A DNA stretch of 64,000 nt from Streptomyces sp. NBC_01723 (GCF_036246005.1 NZ_CP109171.1:2778001-2842000), one strand, 5' to 3'. Shown: positions 43,292-52,226, counted from the stretch's first letter. The notes: a model not told the origin generated them from the sequence alone. A program made the numbers and translations.

Positions 43292-43341
43292 CTGCTGTTC
43301 CGGGACAGGGACGTCCCGGTGCGCGCACACTCCGGACACGA

Positions 43342-43378
43342 GAGAGTCCCGTACCGCTCTGGGCGGTGCGGGACTCTC
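43342..43378 (-). terminator. terminator of the citrate synthase gene
   Basis: 16-bp arms (43342-43357, 43363-43378) with one mismatch and a 5-nt loop, about 30 bp beyond the citrate synthase stop. Confidence 0.85.
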
Positions 43379-43407
43379 CTGGTGCGCGTGCGGGGGTGCC
43401 TTGCGGC

Positions 43408-44706
43408 TCAGCGCTCCTCGACCGGGACGAAGTCGCGCTCGACGACGCCGGTGTAGATCTGGCGCGGGCGGCCGATGCGAGAACCCGGCTCCTTGATCAT
43501 CTCGTGCCACTGGGCGATCCAGCCCGGAAGGCGGCCGAGGGCGAACAGGACCGTGAACATCTCGGTCGGGAAGCCCATGGCCCGGTAGATCAGACCGGTG
43601 TAGAAGTCGACGTTCGGGTAGAGGCTGCGCGAGACGAAGTAGTCGTCGGAGAGCGCGTGCTCCTCCAGCTTCAGGGCGATGTCCAGCAGCTCGTCGGACT
43701 TGCCGAGGGCGGAGAGCACGTCGTGCGCGGCGGCCTTGATGATCTTGGCGCGCGGGTCGAAGTTCTTGTAGACCCGGTGGCCGAAGCCCATCAGGCGGAC
43801 GCCGTCCTCCTTGTTCTTCACCTTGCGGATGAAGGAGTCGACGTCGCCGCCGGCGTCGCGGATGCCCTCCAGCATCTCCAGCACCGACTGGTTGGCGCCG
43901 CCGTGCAGCGGGCCCCAGAGCGCGTTGATGCCGGCGGAGATCGAGGCGAACATGTTCGCCTGCGAGGAGCCGACCAGGCGGACCGTGGAGGTCGAACAGT
44001 TCTGCTCGTGGTCCGCGTGCAGGATCAGCAGCTTGTCCAGGGCGGAGACGACGGTCGGGTCGAGCTCGTACTCCTGCGCCGGGACGGAGAAGGTCATCCG
44101 CAGGAAGTTCTCGACGTAGCCGAGGTCGTTGCGCGGGTAGACGAACGGGTGGCCGATCGACTTCTTGTACGCGTAGGCCGCGATCGTCGGAAGCTTGGCG
44201 AGCAGCCGGATGGTGGAAAGGTTGCGCTGGCGCTCGTCGAACGGGTTATGGCTGTCCTGGTAGAAGGTCGACAGGGCCGAGACCACCGACGACAGCATGG
44301 CCATCGGGTGGGCGTCGCGCGGGAAGCCCTTGTAGAAGTTCTTGACGTCCTCGTGCAGCAGGGTGTGCTGCGTGATCTCGTTCTTGAACGAGGTCAGCTC
44401 GTCGACGGTGGGCAGCTCGCCGTTGATCAGCAGGTAGGCGACCTCCACGAAGGAGGAGCGCTCGGCCAGCTGCTCGATCGGGTAGCCGCGGTACCGGAGG
44501 ATGCCGGCCTCGCCGTCCAGATAGGTAACGGCGGATTTATAGGCGGCGGTGTTGCCGTAGCCGCTGTCCAGCGTCACCAGACCGGTCTGGGCGCGGAGCT
44601 TCCCGATGTCGAAGCCCTTGTCACCGACGGTGCTGTCGATCACCGGGTAGGTGTACTCGTCGTCGCCGTACCGCAGTACTACCGAGTTGTTGGTGTGCTC
44701 GCTCAC
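43408..44706 (-). CDS. citA: citrate synthase (hexameric type I)
   Basis: 432 residues. It condenses oxaloacetate and acetyl-CoA to citrate, the entry step of the TCA cycle. Catalytic regions: PLHGGANQ (His about 267), GFGHRVYKNFDPRA (His about 307) and NVDFYTG (Asp about 363). An N-terminal beta-rich extension as in Gram-negative type hexameric enzymes is present. GTG 44706 follows GAGGGAAG; an ATG 12 bp upstream overlaps that ribosome site. The symbol follows S. coelicolor usage. Confidence 0.95.
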   Translation of the reverse strand: MSEHTNNSVVLRYGDDEYTYPVIDSTVGDKGFDIGKLRAQTGLVTLDSGYGNTAAYKSAVTYLDGEAGILRYRGYPIEQLAERSSFVEVAYLLINGELPTVDELTSFKNEITQHTLLHEDVKNFYKGFPRDAHPMAMLSSVVSALSTFYQDSHNPFDERQRNLSTIRLLAKLPTIAAYAYKKSIGHPFVYPRNDLGYVENFLRMTFSVPAQEYELDPTVVSALDKLLILHADHEQNCSTSTVRLVGSSQANMFASISAGINALWGPLHGGANQSVLEMLEGIRDAGGDVDSFIRKVKNKEDGVRLMGFGHRVYKNFDPRAKIIKAAAHDVLSALGKSDELLDIALKLEEHALSDDYFVSRSLYPNVDFYTGLIYRAMGFPTEMFTVLFALGRLPGWIAQWHEMIKEPGSRIGRPRQIYTGVVERDFVPVEER

Positions 44707-44943
44707 GTCTTCCCTCACCGACGTAGTGCCTCATCTTCGAGGTGCCCTGACTGTCTCTACCATCCCCCACTTGGCTCAGGAGAGTGCACTCGGGGTCGAC
44801 CATCGGGCCTATCGGCGGCACTCAGTGCCGCCAACTTGCTCATCCTGCCCCCTCTTTCCTCCTTCCGGAAGTGCTCTGTGACCTTTGCGACTCGTTTGAT
44901 CGATCATTTTTTTCACACGGGCCAGGAGGTTTGCCGGAAGGTT

Positions 44944-47211
44944 TCAAGGGCGAGGGCCCGCCAGCCGGAAGTCGAGCGCCGTACAGCGCCGTCCGGCCGA
45001 GACCGTGCGCACCGCCTGTCCGATCGCCTTGCGGGAACCGACGAGGACGACCAGCTTCTTGGCCCGGGTGACCGCCGTGTACAGCAGGTTCCGCTGGAGC
45101 ATCATCCAGGCGCCGGTGGTCACGGGGATGACGACCGCCGGGTACTCGCTCCCCTGGGAACGATGGATGGTCACCGCGTAGGCGTGGGCCAGTTCGTCCA
45201 GTTCGTCGAATTCGTACGGAACCTCCTCGTCCTCGTCCGTCAGTACGGTGAGGCGCTGGTCCACCGGGTCGAGTGAGGTGACCACGCCGACGGTGCCGTT
45301 GAAGACGCCGTTCTCACCCTTCTCGTAATTGTTGCGAATCTGGGTGACCTTGTCGCCGACCCGGAAGACACGGCCGCCGAACCGCTTCTCCGGCACGTCG
45401 GGGCGGCCCGGGGTGACGGCCTGCTGGAGCAGTCCGTTCAGCGTGCCCGCGCCGGCCGGTCCGCGGTGCATGGGAGCGAGGACCTGCACGTCCCGGCGCG
45501 GGTCGAGGCCGAACTTGGCGGGGATGCGGCGGGCGGCGACGTCCACGGTGAGGCGGCCGGCCTCCTCCGTGTCGTCCTCGACGAAGAGGAAGAAGTCCTT
45601 CATGCCGTCGGTGACGGGGTGCTGCCCACCGTTGATGCGGTGGGCGTTGGTGACCACGCCCGACTGCTGCGCCTGCCGGAACACGCGGGTGAGCCGGACG
45701 GCCGGGACGGGGCCGCCGTCGGCGAGCAGGTCCCGCAGCACCTCCCCCGCGCCGACGCTGGGCAGCTGGTCGACGTCACCGACGAAGAGCAGGTGCGCGC
45801 CCGGCGGCACGGCCTTCACCAGCTTGTTGGCGAGGAGCAGGTCGAGCATGGAGGCCTCGTCGACCACGACGAGGTCGGCGTCGAGCGGCCGGTCCCGGTC
45901 GTAGGCGGCGTCGCCGCCCGGCTTCAGCTCCAGCAGGCGGTGCACGGTCGACGCCTCGGCGCCGGTCAGCTCGGCGAGGCGCTTGGCGGCCCGGCCGGTC
46001 GGGGCGGCGAGCACCACCTTCGCCTTCTTGGCGCGGGCCAGCTCGACGATCGAGCGGACGGTGAAGGACTTGCCGCAGCCGGGTCCGCCGGTGAGGACGG
46101 CGACCTTCTCGGTGAGCGCCAGCTTCACGGCCGCCTCCTGCTCGGGCGCGAGGTCGGCGCCGGTGCGGGTGCCGAGCCAGCCGAGCGCCTTGTCCCAGGC
46201 CACGTCCCGGAAGCCGGGCATCCGGTCCTCGTCGGTGCGCAGGAGGCGCAGCAGCTGCGCGGAGAGGGACAGCTCGGCGCGGTGGAACGGGACGAGGTAG
46301 ACGGCGGTGACGGGGTCGCCGCCCTCCGGGTCGGGGATCCGCTCCCGCACCACGCCGGGGTCGTCGCCGTCCTCCGCCGGCTCGGCCGCCAGTTCGGCGA
46401 GGCACTCGATGACGAGGCCGGTGTCCACCTGGAGCAGCTTCACCGCGTCGGCGATGAGCCTCTCCTCGGGGAGATAGCAGTGCCCCTGGTCGGTCGCCTG
46501 CGAGAGCGCGTACTGCAGCCCCGCCTTCACCCGGTCCGGGCTGTCGTGCGGGATGCCGACGGACTGGGCGATCTTGTCGGCGGTCAGGAAGCCGATGCCC
46601 CACACGTCGGCGGCCAGGCGGTACGGCTGGTTCTTCACGACGGAGATGGAGGCGTCGCCGTACTTCTTGTAGATGCGGACCGCGATCGACGTCGACACCT
46701 CGACGGTCTGGAGGAAGACCATGACCTCCTTGATCGCCTTCTGCTCCTCCCAGGCGTCGGCGATCTTCTTGGTCCGCTTGGGTCCGAGGCCGGGGACCTC
46801 GATGAGCCGCTTGGGCTCCTCCTCGATGATGGTGAGCGTGTCCAGCCCGAAGTGCTGTGTGATCCGGTCGGCGAAGACCGGCCCGATGCCCTTGACCAGG
46901 CCCGAACCGAGGTAGCGCCGGATGCCCTGGATCGTGGCCGGCAGGAGGGTCGTGTAGTTCTCCACGTGGAACTGCTTGCCGTACTGGGGATGCGACCCCC
47001 AGCGTCCCTCCATCCGCAGGGACTCCCCGGCCTGCGCACCGAGCAGCGCACCGACGACGGTGAGCAGGTCACCGGCGCCGCGGCCGGTGTCGACACGGGC
47101 GACCGTGTAGCCGTTCTCCTCGTTGGCGTACGTGATGCGTTCCAGGACGCCGGTGACTTCGGCGAGGCCCGGCCGGCTCCCCCGGTCCGCACCACTTCCC
47201 GCGCCGGACAC
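44944..47211 (-). CDS. recD2: RecD2-type ATP-dependent DNA helicase
   Basis: 755 residues, superfamily 1B 5'-3' helicase of the RecD2 kind found in organisms lacking RecBC partners for it. An N-terminal OB and helix-hairpin-helix region (about 80-200, with LGSGLVKGIGPVFADRITQH and IEVPGLGPKRTKKI) precedes the motor: Walker A GGPGCGKSFT (about 375), DEASMLDLLL (Walker B), and the C-terminal VTIHRSQGSEYPAVVIPV and NLLYTAVTRAKKLVVLVG. GTG 47211 follows AGGTGGGG. Role in DNA repair and replication stress is known for the family. Confidence 0.93.
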   Translation of the reverse strand: MSGAGSGADRGSRPGLAEVTGVLERITYANEENGYTVARVDTGRGAGDLLTVVGALLGAQAGESLRMEGRWGSHPQYGKQFHVENYTTLLPATIQGIRRYLGSGLVKGIGPVFADRITQHFGLDTLTIIEEEPKRLIEVPGLGPKRTKKIADAWEEQKAIKEVMVFLQTVEVSTSIAVRIYKKYGDASISVVKNQPYRLAADVWGIGFLTADKIAQSVGIPHDSPDRVKAGLQYALSQATDQGHCYLPEERLIADAVKLLQVDTGLVIECLAELAAEPAEDGDDPGVVRERIPDPEGGDPVTAVYLVPFHRAELSLSAQLLRLLRTDEDRMPGFRDVAWDKALGWLGTRTGADLAPEQEAAVKLALTEKVAVLTGGPGCGKSFTVRSIVELARAKKAKVVLAAPTGRAAKRLAELTGAEASTVHRLLELKPGGDAAYDRDRPLDADLVVVDEASMLDLLLANKLVKAVPPGAHLLFVGDVDQLPSVGAGEVLRDLLADGGPVPAVRLTRVFRQAQQSGVVTNAHRINGGQHPVTDGMKDFFLFVEDDTEEAGRLTVDVAARRIPAKFGLDPRRDVQVLAPMHRGPAGAGTLNGLLQQAVTPGRPDVPEKRFGGRVFRVGDKVTQIRNNYEKGENGVFNGTVGVVTSLDPVDQRLTVLTDEDEEVPYEFDELDELAHAYAVTIHRSQGSEYPAVVIPVTTGAWMMLQRNLLYTAVTRAKKLVVLVGSRKAIGQAVRTVSAGRRCTALDFRLAGPRP

Positions 47212-47302
47212 CGCCCCACCTGCCCCTTCGCGTCCCCGTTCCGAGTCCTGGAAGGAGGCTACCGGGAGCCACTGACAGGCCGAGTGGTCGGCGCTCCCGG
47301 CC

Positions 47303-47980
47303 TCAGGCGATCGCGTAGTCGTGGATGGCCGGTTCGAGAAGGCCGAAGGCGCGTGCCGCTTCCTTCGCGACGGTCTTGGCGATCTCGTCGTGTGTGTGCC
47401 CGGCCAGGGTGAGGTCCTGGATGCGCTGGAACAGGACGCGGTGCACGGCGCCGAGCAGCGCGGCGACGGTGCGGACGGTCATGTCGTCCGGACGTGCGCC
47501 GACGGCCTCGGCGAGGGCCTCGGCCAGCGCCTGCTCGCGCCGGTCGTGCAGGGTGCGCAGGCACGCCGACAACGTGGGGCTGTCGTCGACCATGCGGGAG
47601 AACTCGGGGCCCGCGAATCCGGCGACCGGGTCCCGCCCCGCGACAGAGGCGTCGAAGGCACGGCGAAGCGCCGCGAGGGCGGACTCCCCGGGGCGGCGGG
47701 AGGCCACGGTGCGCGCCAGCGTGGCGCTGAACTCGTCCTGGTGGTCGAGGGCCAAGTCCTCCTTGCGCGCGAAGTAGTTGGTCACCGTCTTCTTCGCGAC
47801 GCGGGCCGCCGCCGCGATCTCGGCGATGGTGGTGTCCTCGAAGCCCTGCTCGATGAAGAGCCGGGTCGCGTGGTCGGAGATCAGCTGTCGCGTCTCCTGC
47901 TTCTTCGCCTCGCGCAGGCCCGGTGGGGCGGTGGCGTCGGCTGCGGTGGCACTCGCCGGGTGGCTCGTCCTCGTCTCCAT
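47303..47980 (-). CDS. TetR-family transcriptional regulator
   Basis: 225 residues. The N-terminal HTH is ETRQLISDHATRLFIEQGFE, TTIAEIAAAARVAKKTVTNY, FARKEDL. The C-terminal ligand domain is not assigned. It is divergent from the VOC/reductase pair; the 104-bp gap contains two related repeats (47987-48002 and 48039-48059), a likely self and target operator. Confidence 0.92.
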   Translation of the reverse strand: METRTSHPASATAADATAPPGLREAKKQETRQLISDHATRLFIEQGFEDTTIAEIAAAARVAKKTVTNYFARKEDLALDHQDEFSATLARTVASRRPGESALAALRRAFDASVAGRDPVAGFAGPEFSRMVDDSPTLSACLRTLHDRREQALAEALAEAVGARPDDMTVRTVAALLGAVHRVLFQRIQDLTLAGHTHDEIAKTVAKEAARAFGLLEPAIHDYAIA

Positions 47981-47986
47981 GAGGCG

Positions 47987-48059
47987 AATCTTACCTCCGT
48001 AGCAAAAATAGGTTTACAGCATTGAGCGTATGGAAGTAATCTTACTACCGACGTAAGAT
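47987..48059. promoter_or_regulatory. putative TetR operator sites
   Basis: ATCTTAC-N7-GTAAGAT at 48039-48059 is a perfect 7-bp inverted repeat. AATCTTACCTCCGTAGC at 47987-48003 resembles its left half. Both lie between divergent start codons at 47980 and 48085. Confidence 0.65.
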
Positions 48060-48084
48060 CAGCCCTCCAGGGAAGGAACCCCGC

Positions 48085-48474
48085 TTGAGGATCACCGCCT
48101 CCACCGTTTCGCTCACGGTCGAAGACGTCGCGGCCTCCCGCCGCTTCTTCACCGAGCACCTCGGCTACCAGGAGCAGGCCGCGGCCGAGGGATTCGTCTC
48201 CCTCACCCGTGACGATGCCGCCGTCGACATCGTCCTGCTCCGGCGGGGCATCGACGTCCTGCCGCCCGACCAGCGTGACCGGCACGCCGACGGACTGATC
48301 CTCGCCTTCACGGTCACCGGCCTCGAAGCGGAGGAGAAGCGACTGCGCTCCGAGGGCGTCGACATCACGATGCCGCTGCGCGAAGAGCCGTGGGGAGAGC
48401 GCCTGTTCCAGGTCACCGACCCCAACGGGGTCGTCGTCCAGCTCGTCGAATGGGCCGCACCGGACCCCTCCTGA
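48085..48474 (+). CDS. VOC-superfamily (glyoxalase-like) protein
   Basis: 129 residues from a TTG at 48085 supported by GGAAGGAA. The beta-alpha-beta-beta-beta pattern of VOC proteins is clear: VSLTVEDVAASRRFFTEHLG and VTDPNGVVVQLVEW. These proteins include glyoxalases, resistance proteins and dioxygenases. It is divergent from a TetR gene that probably represses it. Confidence 0.85.
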   Translation: MRITASTVSLTVEDVAASRRFFTEHLGYQEQAAAEGFVSLTRDDAAVDIVLLRRGIDVLPPDQRDRHADGLILAFTVTGLEAEEKRLRSEGVDITMPLREEPWGERLFQVTDPNGVVVQLVEWAAPDPS

Positions 48475-48514
48475 TTCCGATCCGATCGCGCAGACCCGAA
48501 CGAAGGAGCACCGC

Positions 48515-49114
48515 GTGCGAAAGCTCGTGTACTACATCGCCACCACGCTGGACGGTTTCATCGCGGGCCCGGACGGCGCCGACCCCACGGGCTCGGACGG
48601 CTTCTGGCCGATCCCCGAGGACTACATCCGGCACCTGGTGACGGAGTACCCGGAGACCTTGCCCGTCCAGGCCCGGGCGGCGCTGTCCGTCACCGCGCCC
48701 GGCACGCACTTCGACACCGTCCTGGAAGGACGGCGCAGCTACGAGATCGGCCTCAAGGCGGGCATCACCGACGCCTACCCCCACCTGCGTCACCTGGTCT
48801 TCTCCCGGACCCTCACCGAGAGCCCGGACCCGGCCGTCGAACTGGTCGCCGGCGACCCCGTGGACAAGGTGCGGCAGCTGAAGCGGGAGGACGGCAAGGA
48901 CATCTGGCTGATCGGCGGCGCGGAACTGGCCGGCGCCCTGTACGGCGAGATCGACCGGCTCATCCTCAAGATGGCACCGCTGACCATCGGCGCCGGAATC
49001 CCGCTCTTCTCCGACAAGGCCACGTTCGATCCGCGCGGCTGGCACCTCACCGGCCACACCGTGCTCGACAGCGGCGCGGCGTTCATGACCTTCGCGCGGG
49101 CCACCGGGGAGTGA
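48515..49114 (+). CDS. dihydrofolate-reductase-like (RibD C-terminal) protein
   Basis: 199 residues from GTG 48515, preceded by GAAGGAGC. The start RKLVYYIATTLDGFIAGPDG and the later KDIWLIGGAELAGALY and DRLILKMAPLTIGAGIPLF are typical of the RibD C-terminal/DHFR-like family of NADPH-dependent reductases. Real substrate unknown. It is in an apparent operon with the VOC gene (40 bp gap) under TetR control. Confidence 0.87.
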   Translation: MRKLVYYIATTLDGFIAGPDGADPTGSDGFWPIPEDYIRHLVTEYPETLPVQARAALSVTAPGTHFDTVLEGRRSYEIGLKAGITDAYPHLRHLVFSRTLTESPDPAVELVAGDPVDKVRQLKREDGKDIWLIGGAELAGALYGEIDRLILKMAPLTIGAGIPLFSDKATFDPRGWHLTGHTVLDSGAAFMTFARATGE

Positions 49115-49918
49115 GGTCGTCCACAGGTTCCCGGGAGCGGTCGTAGCCGGGCGCTGCCGGCTTCAGCCCTGCGATGGGCCACCTCAAGCCGTGTGGCAGG
49201 AAGCGCGGGCGGGCGGCCACCCGGTGAGGCCGCCCGCGATCCGGCCGATGTTGGCCTCGCTGGCCACCCTCGTCGGCAGCGGGGACCGGTACCTGTGGCC
49301 CCAGACCCACGACCTGCGCCGCATCCCGTTGCGCGAACCGACCCCGGTGTACGCGCACATGCTGCTGTCCCGGACCGGAGACCGGCACCCCGTGCTGACC
49401 GCACTGCGCGACCATCTGCGCTCTTCAAGGCAGCGCACCCCGGACGACGTATGGCTGCCGGCGTGGATGGACCGCTGACCGGACACCCGTTTCACTGCCG
49501 CCTGGACCGCCGTGACCTGCGACACCTGCTCCTCTTCGAGGACGGTCTGGGCGTTCATCGCGGCCGGCGTCGCCAACCGTTTCGCGGCTGTCGCCGACAA
49601 GGACGCCGCTGCACACGTACCGCCGAGCTTGACCGGCGTGGCCGGCTCACCGGAGATGTGCCTGAACGGACCTGCGTGAAGCCCCGCGCGGCGCGTAGCC
49701 GCACGCGGCCTTCCCACTCACGAACGGGAGCGGGCCAAGGAGTCAGCACCGGCACCAGTCGAGGGGATGCCGGAAACGGGGCCCGTGCTGTGCCCGTCCG
49801 AGAGACGCCCCATCGAGGAGGGCGCCGGCCGCGGCTGACTGCGGGCGTCAGGTACGCACACCGACGGCCGGTCCCATCGAGCGGACCAGCCGTCGGTGTG
49901 CCGTGCGGATGGCGGACG
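49115..49918. other. decayed non-coding stretch containing a LysR remnant
   Basis: Besides the fragment at 49191-49478 I see only open frames without start signals or family motifs. One plus-strand stretch near 49530-49640 (WAFIAAGVANRF, then AAVADKDAAAHV) reads like a former coding sequence but begins and ends abruptly. Confidence 0.45.
49191..49478 (+). pseudogene. C-terminal remnant of a LysR-type regulator
   Basis: About 95 residues that resemble the end of a LysR substrate-binding domain: PLREPTPVYAHMLLSRTGDR then HPVLTALRDHL. No HTH domain is present upstream and the frame starts without a good ribosome site, so only the 3' third remains. It supports loss of a gene in this region. Confidence 0.6.
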
Positions 49919-50266
49919 TCACCCCGTGGTGAAGGGTTCCTGTTCAGCGGCATCGCCGCGGCCGACCGTGAGGGCCCAGGTCACGGTCGACGGGGCCGTG
50001 ACCGCCACCGTGCCGGCCTTGTGGGCGGCGTTCATGACGAGTTGGTTGTAGGTCACGGCGGGCTCCGCCGTGCTGCACTCGAGCGGGAAGCCCGTTCCCA
50101 GCACCGGCACCGAGACCTTGACGGTACCGGTGCCCCGGCAGATGACCGCGACGATGAGCGCCTTGCCCCGGGAGCCCGCGTCGTAGGAGAAGCTCGCGTT
50201 GCCGTGAGTTTCGCCCTGCTGACCGGCGACGACCTCACCGGCCTCAGGATCGAGCGCAGGCGGCAC
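49919..50266 (-). pseudogene. probable N-terminally truncated secreted/lipoprotein gene
   Basis: 115 residues from a GTG. The visible part (GNASFSYDAGSRGKALIVAV, GTGFPLECSTAEPAVTYNQL, VTAPSTVTWALTVGR) resembles the C-terminal beta domain of small Streptomyces lipoproteins. The frame continues upstream without an in-frame start, signal peptide or lipobox cysteine. It may be a gene that lost its 5' end, or a short intact gene starting at the GTG. Confidence 0.45.
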
Positions 50267-50411
50267 GAGCCCCGTGCTGTCCTGACCGGCCGGGGACGTC
50301 CCGGGTGCCGTGGTCGTGGCGGGGGCGTGAAGGTGGACTTTGCGGTGCGTGAGGCGCCGTGCTGGAGACCGGGGACACGCTGCCCCAGCCCCAGTAGGGG
50401 CCGGCGCCCGG

Positions 50412-51353
50412 TCAGCGGTGCAGGGCGGTTTCCCGTTCCATGCGCGTCAGCTTCTCGGGGTTGCGCACCGCGTACAGGCCGGAGATGCGGCCGTCGTCGA
50501 AGCGCACCGCCATCACCGTGTCCAGTTCGCCGTCGAGGCGGATGACCAGGGCCGGGTGGCCGTTGACCTGGGCCGGCTGCATCGACATCGCGACGGGCAG
50601 CTTGACCAGGCCGCCGAGCATCAGACGGGCCACCTTGTCGGCGCCCAGGACGGGTCGCAGAACCGCCTGCTTGATGCCGCCGCCGTCGCCCAGCAGGACG
50701 ACGTCCGGAGCGAGGATGTCGAGCAGGCCCTGGAGGTCCCCCGTCTCGACCGCCCGCTGGAACGCGGCGAGCGCGTCCCGGGCCTTCGCCCGGGGGACGG
50801 CGCCGCGCGGCCGGCGGGCCGCCACGTGCGCGCGGGCCCGGTGCGCGGTCTGACGGACCGCGGCCGGGGTCTTGTCGACGGCCTCGGCGATCTCGTCGTA
50901 CTCCAGGGCGAACACCTCGCGCAGCACGAACACCGCCCGCTCGGTCGGCGTGAGCGTCTCCATGACCAGCATCATCGCCATCGAGACGCTGTCGGCCAGC
51001 TCGACGTCCTCGGCCACGTCGGGCGTGGTGAGCAAGGGCTCGGGCAGCCACTCGCCGACGTAGGACTCCTTGCGGCGGCCGAGCGTGCGCAGCCGGGTCA
51101 GTGCCTGGCGCGTGGTGATCCGGACCAGGTATGCGCGCCGGTCGCGCACCGAGCCGAGATCGACTCCCGCCCAGCGCAACCAGGTCTCCTGCAGGACGTC
51201 CTCGGCGTCGGCGGCCGAGCCGAGCATCTCGTAGGCGACGGTGAAGAGGAGGTTGCGGTGGGCGACGAAGGCCTCGGTGGCGGGGTCCGTGCGTCCGTCC
51301 CCGGCGCCCGCCCCGGTCGTCGCGTCCTGTTCGTGGCTGCCGTACTCGCTCAT
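50412..51353 (-). CDS. ECF41-group RNA polymerase sigma factor (SigJ-like)
   Basis: 313 residues. Sigma region 2 (FVAHRNLLFTVAYEMLGSAA) and region 4 (LTPTERAVFVLREVFALEYD) are followed by a SnoaL-like C-terminal domain instead of an anti-sigma partner. The linker WLPEP, the C-terminal DGGG and the final NPEKL are the marks of ECF41. The C-terminal domain is known to tune activity in this group. ATG 51353 follows GGGAGC. Its own upstream region has a perfect ECF41 promoter, so it is probably autoregulated. It is divergent from a carboxymuconolactone decarboxylase-family gene, the classical ECF41 partner. Confidence 0.93.
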   Translation of the reverse strand: MSEYGSHEQDATTGAGAGDGRTDPATEAFVAHRNLLFTVAYEMLGSAADAEDVLQETWLRWAGVDLGSVRDRRAYLVRITTRQALTRLRTLGRRKESYVGEWLPEPLLTTPDVAEDVELADSVSMAMMLVMETLTPTERAVFVLREVFALEYDEIAEAVDKTPAAVRQTAHRARAHVAARRPRGAVPRAKARDALAAFQRAVETGDLQGLLDILAPDVVLLGDGGGIKQAVLRPVLGADKVARLMLGGLVKLPVAMSMQPAQVNGHPALVIRLDGELDTVMAVRFDDGRISGLYAVRNPEKLTRMERETALHR

Positions 51354-51400
51354 GACCAGTTGCTCCCGCTCGTTCGCCTTCGACGGTGTCACGCGCACAG

Positions 51401-51427
51401 GACGCCGGCCACCGCCGGTCTGTGACA
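51401..51427 (-). promoter_or_regulatory. ECF41 promoter of the sigma gene
   Basis: Read on the minus strand: TGTCACA (51427-51421), 16 bp, CGTC (51404-51401). This matches the ECF41 promoter exactly, 48 bp before the sigma ATG. Confidence 0.85.
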
Positions 51428-51461
51428 TCCCCGGCCGGTGTTCCACGTCACACCCGCGCCC

Positions 51462-51488
51462 CGTCACAGGGTCCGGGGCGGCGGCGTC
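51462..51488 (+). promoter_or_regulatory. ECF41 promoter of the decarboxylase-family gene
   Basis: CGTCACA (51462-51468), 16 bp, CGTC (51485-51488): one mismatch to TGTCACA-N16-CGTC, 41 bp before the ATG of the target gene. Confidence 0.82.
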
Positions 51489-51528
51489 TTGTGTGCGTCA
51501 ACGCGGCACCGAGAGTGAGGACGGGGTC

Positions 51529-52014
51529 ATGGAAACCCGATTCAACCTGTTCGAGAACGAGATCGGCGGCCGGTTCGCCAAGCGGTTCGCGGGCTTTGCG
51601 CCGCTGCTCCAGCAGGCGTCGCTGCCGAAGTCGACGCAGGAGCTGGTCGCGCTGCGGGCCAGCCAGATCAACGGCTGCGGGCACTGCATCGACATGCACA
51701 CCAAGGAGGCCACGGCCGCCGGGGAGAGCGCGGTCCGGCTCCACCTGGTCGCGGCCTGGCGCGAGTCCACCGTGTTCACCGAGGCCGAGCGGGCGGCGCT
51801 GGCCCTCGCCGAGGAGGGCACCCGGCTCGCCGACGCCCACCAGGGCGTGTCCGACGAGACCTGGGCCCAGGTGCGCAAGCACTACGACGACGACCAGATC
51901 GCCACGCTGGTCTGCCTCGTCGCCATGATCAACGCGGCCAACCGGCTCGCCGTGATCACCCACCAGGCGGGCGGCTCCTACGAGGCCGGCATGTTCGACG
52001 CGGCCTTCGACTGA
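51529..52014 (+). CDS. carboxymuconolactone decarboxylase / AhpD-family protein
   Basis: 161 residues. The AhpD-like active site NGCGHCIDMH has Cys50, Cys53 and His57, so a thiol redox activity (peroxidase-type) is more likely than muconolactone decarboxylation. ATG 51529 follows GTGAGGACGGG. Controlled by its divergent ECF41 sigma factor. It is followed by a strong terminator and so is monocistronic. This sigma/CMD pairing is widely conserved. Confidence 0.92.
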   Translation: METRFNLFENEIGGRFAKRFAGFAPLLQQASLPKSTQELVALRASQINGCGHCIDMHTKEATAAGESAVRLHLVAAWRESTVFTEAERAALALAEEGTRLADAHQGVSDETWAQVRKHYDDDQIATLVCLVAMINAANRLAVITHQAGGSYEAGMFDAAFD

Positions 52015-52025
52015 CGGACCCGGAC

Positions 52026-52069
52026 GGCGGCGCCGCTCCCCCGGCGAAAACCGGTGGAGCGGCGCCGCC
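52026..52069 (+). terminator. terminator after the decarboxylase-family gene
   Basis: Perfect 14-bp arms (GGCGGCGCCGCTCC, 52026-52039, and complement 52056-52069) around a 16-nt loop that itself can pair (CCGG/CCGG). Confidence 0.85.
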
Positions 52070-52226
52070 GTGCACAACTACCCTCCTGCCGGACCGAGTC
52101 GTCCGGTGAAGGGCGGGCCGTTGTACACCGCGTGAGACACCCCGAGTGCTGATCTGTCGCGCGTCGCACCTGTGCGCCGTGCTGCTTTCCGCTGCGGACT
52201 TCTCACACTGAAACCGGTGTACTCCT

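Larger units (their letters stand above)
42788..43407. other. 620-bp region without a clear gene; candidate small RNA or leader peptide
   Basis: A 33-codon frame at 42993-43094 has an ATG but only a weak ribosome site. Two GTCTTGGGGG motifs lie at about 43004 and 43037. Near 43133-43170 GACACGTACGA occurs twice. A strong hairpin (43242-43253 with 43280-43291) follows on the plus strand. The composition is lower in GC than the neighbours. Confidence 0.4.

Noticed and set aside
43178..43510. Minus-strand frame overlapping the 3' end of citrate synthase
   Set aside because: It spans two terminators and the citA stop region in another frame, so it is a chance frame.
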